Shown: piece by piece, positions 61,541-64,000 of the stretch
How positions within the stretch are numbered: position 1 is the first letter of the stretch
Layout: each line of letters opens with the position of its first letter
Assembly (NCBI RefSeq): GCF_003344045.1
Contig: NZ_QFWX01000002.1
Location: forward strand, 62,001-126,000
Direction: 5' to 3'
From: Marinobacter vulgaris
Lineage (GTDB): Bacteria; Pseudomonadota; Gammaproteobacteria; Pseudomonadales; Oleiphilaceae
Length of the DNA stretch: 64,000 nucleotides
Notes under the pieces: generated by a model
Told to the model about the DNA's origin: nothing
Seen by the model: the letters and a program-made list of their open reading frames with translations, nothing else
Database searches by the model: none
Program-made: the position numbers and the translations under genes

Positions 61541-64000
61541 TCAGACTTCTTCACCAGGGCGGCCAAACAGGTAGCCCTGGAAGTGGATGCAGCCATGCTT
61601 AACCAGCCATTTCCGCTGTTCTTCCGTCTCGACGCCCTCGGCGATGACCTCCAGCCCCAGGCCTCTGGCCAATCCGATGATGGATTCCACGATTGCCGAG
61701 CTTGCAAGGTTGGTGGTTACATCGTTTACAAAGGACTGGTCGATCTTGATCTGGTCAAGGGGCAACCCCTTGAGGTAACTCATGGATGAGTAACCGGTAC
61801 CAAAATCGTCCAGGGAAAAACGGATGCCCAGTGCACGCAGGTGCCTCATTATCTCGGTGATACGCTCCGGATCCTCCAGCAACAGGCTTTCCGTGACCTC
61901 CAGCTTCAGCAGGTGCGGCGGGGCACCGGTTTGTTCAAGAATCTGTTCCAGTTGCGCGATGAAATCATCACTCTGGAACTGAACAACACTCACATTCACC
62001 GCAAGGCTGAGCCCGGATCTTGCAGCGTCTTTCTGCCAGGCCGCCAGCCTTTTACAGGCCTGCTCCAAAACCCAGCGACCAATCGGCAGGATAAGTCTGC
62101 TTTGTTCGGCAATCGGGATAAAGACAGCGGGTGACACCATTCCCCGTTCCGGGTGGCGCCAGCGCAACAGCACTTCGTAGCCGAGCAAATGGTCGGGATC
62201 CCGTATCTGGGGCTGGAAAAACACCGCCAGCTGCTCCCTGGCCAGGGCATTGCGCAATTCTTCCTCCAGCAGCACATGCTGGACAATCTTTTCCTGAATG
62301 TCAGGATTGAAAAAAGCGATGCGTTTCTCACCCCGCAGTCTGGCCCGCTCTTTTGCCTGCTGGGTTGCCTGCTCAGCTCTCTGGACCTGCTGGTCGCAAG
62401 GTGTATCCCGCCCATCGATGAGGGTAATACCAATGCTGACGCCCACCTGTATCCTGTAGCCCAGAACGGCAATCGGACGGGAGAACGCCTGAAGGATCTT
62501 GTCGGCAACCGTCTCGGCCGACCGGGCCGCTATCTCCTGGGAAGAATGCAGGTTTGCCAGCAGGACGGCGAATTCGTCTCCACCGATCCGCGCCAGGGTG
62601 TCACTCTCACGCACAATGGGGCCAAGCTGCGCGGCGAGGGACTTCAAAACCAGGTCACCCGTTCCGTAACCCCTGGCATCATTCACCGCCCGGAACTGTT
62701 CTATATCGAGGTACAGAAGCGCGGCATGAGTACCCTGTCGGGTGTTGAGTTTGCATACGTCGGAAATCCGCTCCTCAAGCAACGCCCGATTTGCAAGCCC
62801 GGTAAGCGAATCGTAGAAAGCCAGCCGATGGGCCTCCCGCTCGGCTTCCTTCCTTTTGGTGATGTCGTGAAACGTACCGACGTAGTTCTGGACAGCACCA
62901 GAGGCTCCGTAGATAGCGGTAATCGTCAGCCACTCTGCAAACACGTCGCCGTTTTTCCGGCGATTCCAGATTTCTCCCTCCCATGTCCCCGTCTCACCGA
63001 CCCGGGCCCAGAGGTGGCTGTAGAATTCAGCATCCTGCAGACCCGACTGGAGAATACGTGGGCTCATACCCACAACTTCCTGTTCGTCATACCCGGTAAT
63101 GCGCGAAAACGCCCTGTTAGCGCGGAGTATCAGCCCATTGTCGTCGGTGATCATGATACCGAGGTGCGTGTCGAAGGCCGTGGAAGCAATCCGCAGCTCA
63201 GCCTCGTTAGCCTGGGCCGCGTACTGCAGGCTTTTCCGTTCCTGGTTTTCCAGGATCAGCTCCTTTTCCACCGATACCCTTCTGTAAAACTGCTTCAGGA
63301 AAAACAGGCCAATGATGGCAACCAGCAGAATCCCTACGGCTGAAGCCACAAGGCTGTGGCGCCACCCCTGCAAAGCTACTGATGTCCTCTCCCCGACGAC
63401 CACAATATAGGGAGCATTCTGGACCCGTTGAAAGGCATAAAACCGCCTCTCACCGTCAATAGGAGACTCAAACACAGCCTGCTCGCTGCTCGAGCCGCTT
63501 TCGGCAAATCGACGGGTATACAGTTCATCGACGGGGCTTCCCTGAAGCTCCGCAGCCTTTGTACCGTCTGGCAGACGTGCAACCAGCCTCAAGGACTCAT
63601 CGATAATGGCGATGCTCTGACCCTCCGACAGAGAGAGCCCTGCGAGGGCGTCCGCGATCACCGCCGGAGATTGGGGTGCGGCAATAACGGCAACGAAATC
63701 GCCGGTCCCCGATCGCAACTTCCTCATCCCCCAGATCCAGGTTTCTCCACTTTCAGGATCGGTATACAGTGGCGTGATCAGATCGTCCTCCGGGCTCTCC
63801 TCAACCCGCCTCTTGAGAAACGACCAGCCGGGAATCCTTCCCGCATCACTGACTGACGAGGCGTGGATTACATTACCCCCCAGATCCGTCACAAACAGTT
63901 CGTCAACAAACTCCTGGCGGGAGAGTTCCTCGTTCAGCAGCTGCTCGAGGCTTTCAAGCCCGGTGCCCGGAAGAATGTCGGCCTGGTAAATCAAGGGCTC
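61541..64000 (-). CDS. Cache-PAS-GGDEF-EAL sensor protein (cut by window end)
   Basis: More than 819 residues, with the N-terminus beyond the window. The visible part begins in a periplasmic sensor domain (DILPGTGLESLEQLLNEELS), then one membrane segment near residue 220-240 (SLVASAVGILLVAIIGLFFLKQF), a PAS domain, a GGDEF domain (RESD I-site, RIGGDEF intact) and an EAL domain (EVLLRWRHPERG, DDFGTGYSS, LPLDQIKIDQSF). It links an external signal to c-di-GMP. A TTG at 63992-63994 is not a convincing start. Confidence 0.87.
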   Translation of the reverse strand, partial: EPLIYQADILPGTGLESLEQLLNEELSRQEFVDELFVTDLGGNVIHASSVSDAGRIPGWSFLKRRVEESPEDDLITPLYTDPESGETWIWGMRKLRSGTGDFVAVIAAPQSPAVIADALAGLSLSEGQSIAIIDESLRLVARLPDGTKAAELQGSPVDELYTRRFAESGSSSEQAVFESPIDGERRFYAFQRVQNAPYIVVVGERTSVALQGWRHSLVASAVGILLVAIIGLFFLKQFYRRVSVEKELILENQERKSLQYAAQANEAELRIASTAFDTHLGIMITDDNGLILRANRAFSRITGYDEQEVVGMSPRILQSGLQDAEFYSHLWARVGETGTWEGEIWNRRKNGDVFAEWLTITAIYGASGAVQNYVGTFHDITKRKEAEREAHRLAFYDSLTGLANRALLEERISDVCKLNTRQGTHAALLYLDIEQFRAVNDARGYGTGDLVLKSLAAQLGPIVRESDTLARIGGDEFAVLLANLHSSQEIAARSAETVADKILQAFSRPIAVLGYRIQVGVSIGITLIDGRDTPCDQQVQRAEQATQQAKERARLRGEKRIAFFNPDIQEKIVQHVLLEEELRNALAREQLAVFFQPQIRDPDHLLGYEVLLRWRHPERGMVSPAVFIPIAEQSRLILPIGRWVLEQACKRLAAWQKDAARSGLSLAVNVSVVQFQSDDFIAQLEQILEQTGAPPHLLKLEVTESLLLEDPERITEIMRHLRALGIRFSLDDFGTGYSSMSYLKGLPLDQIKIDQSFVNDVTTNLASSAIVESIIGLARGLGLEVIAEGVETEEQRKWLVKHGCIHFQGYLFGRPGEEV

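Noticed and set aside
62153-63343. 396-codon open frame antisense to the GGDEF-EAL gene
   Set aside because: Opposite well-conserved GGDEF and EAL motifs, so a shadow.

Overview
The window looks like chromosome from a marine gammaproteobacterium close to Marinobacter. This is an inference from gene content: a BCKDH operon, a DUF3305/DUF3306 formate-dehydrogenase locus, many c-di-GMP and chemotaxis receptors, OMPLA, LpxR, and a tRNA-Arg(CCG). GC content is moderately high and genes are dense. There is no prophage, CRISPR array, rRNA or complete insertion sequence.

Layout. 1-12.8 kb is housekeeping: the tail of an unidentified gene, tex, a receiver-GGDEF-EAL protein, rep helicase, a cytochrome c5, phospholipase A (pldA), phosphohexomutase, bacterioferritin with its ferredoxin behind a Fur box, an LrgA/LrgB pair and yaeQ. 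12.9-18.6 kb is a branched-chain 2-oxoacid dehydrogenase operon (E1a, E1b, E2) followed 9 nt later by a Ser/Thr-kinase-like gene. A LiuR-like palindrome lies upstream. A tRNA-Arg with a terminator follows. 19.1-23.7 kb holds a CHAD protein, a serine acetyltransferase and SelO, bracketed by two decayed IS66 relics in opposite orientation. 23.7-29.3 kb is patchy. It has an UPF0114 membrane protein, decayed DNA with a cation-exchanger fragment, and a redox/sulfur group (cupin, 1-Cys peroxiredoxin, rhodanese, DsrE-like protein, persulfide-dioxygenase-like hydrolase). It ends with an AT-rich orphan gene. 29.4-37.4 kb carries four signalling genes on the minus strand: two chemoreceptors, a degenerate GGDEF protein and a PAS-GGDEF-EAL protein.

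37.8-55.2 kb is the functional core, a locus for a tungsten- or molybdenum-dependent, membrane-bound formate dehydrogenase. On the plus strand, tupBCA (tungstate uptake), fdhD (sulfuration) and mobA-mobB-moeA (cofactor assembly) run together. On the minus strand, a polyferredoxin, an Mrp-type Fe-S carrier, a lipoate/biotin-ligase-like protein and a DUF6505-like protein form a tight operon. Divergent from it are DUF3305, DUF3306, a TorD chaperone, a small Tat peptide, the catalytic, Fe-S and cytochrome b subunits, a 41-residue membrane peptide, a TusA protein and a cold-shock-like protein. Metal import, cofactor synthesis, sulfur transfer, Fe-S loading, Tat export and the enzyme therefore sit together, along with several unexplained proteins.

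55.3-64 kb is mixed: cytochrome b561, a CopD-like protein, an FkbM methyltransferase, a DUF465 protein, endonuclease VIII, a PAS chemoreceptor without membrane segments, a LysR fragment, an LpxR-type lipid A deacylase, and a large sensor GGDEF-EAL protein cut by the window end.
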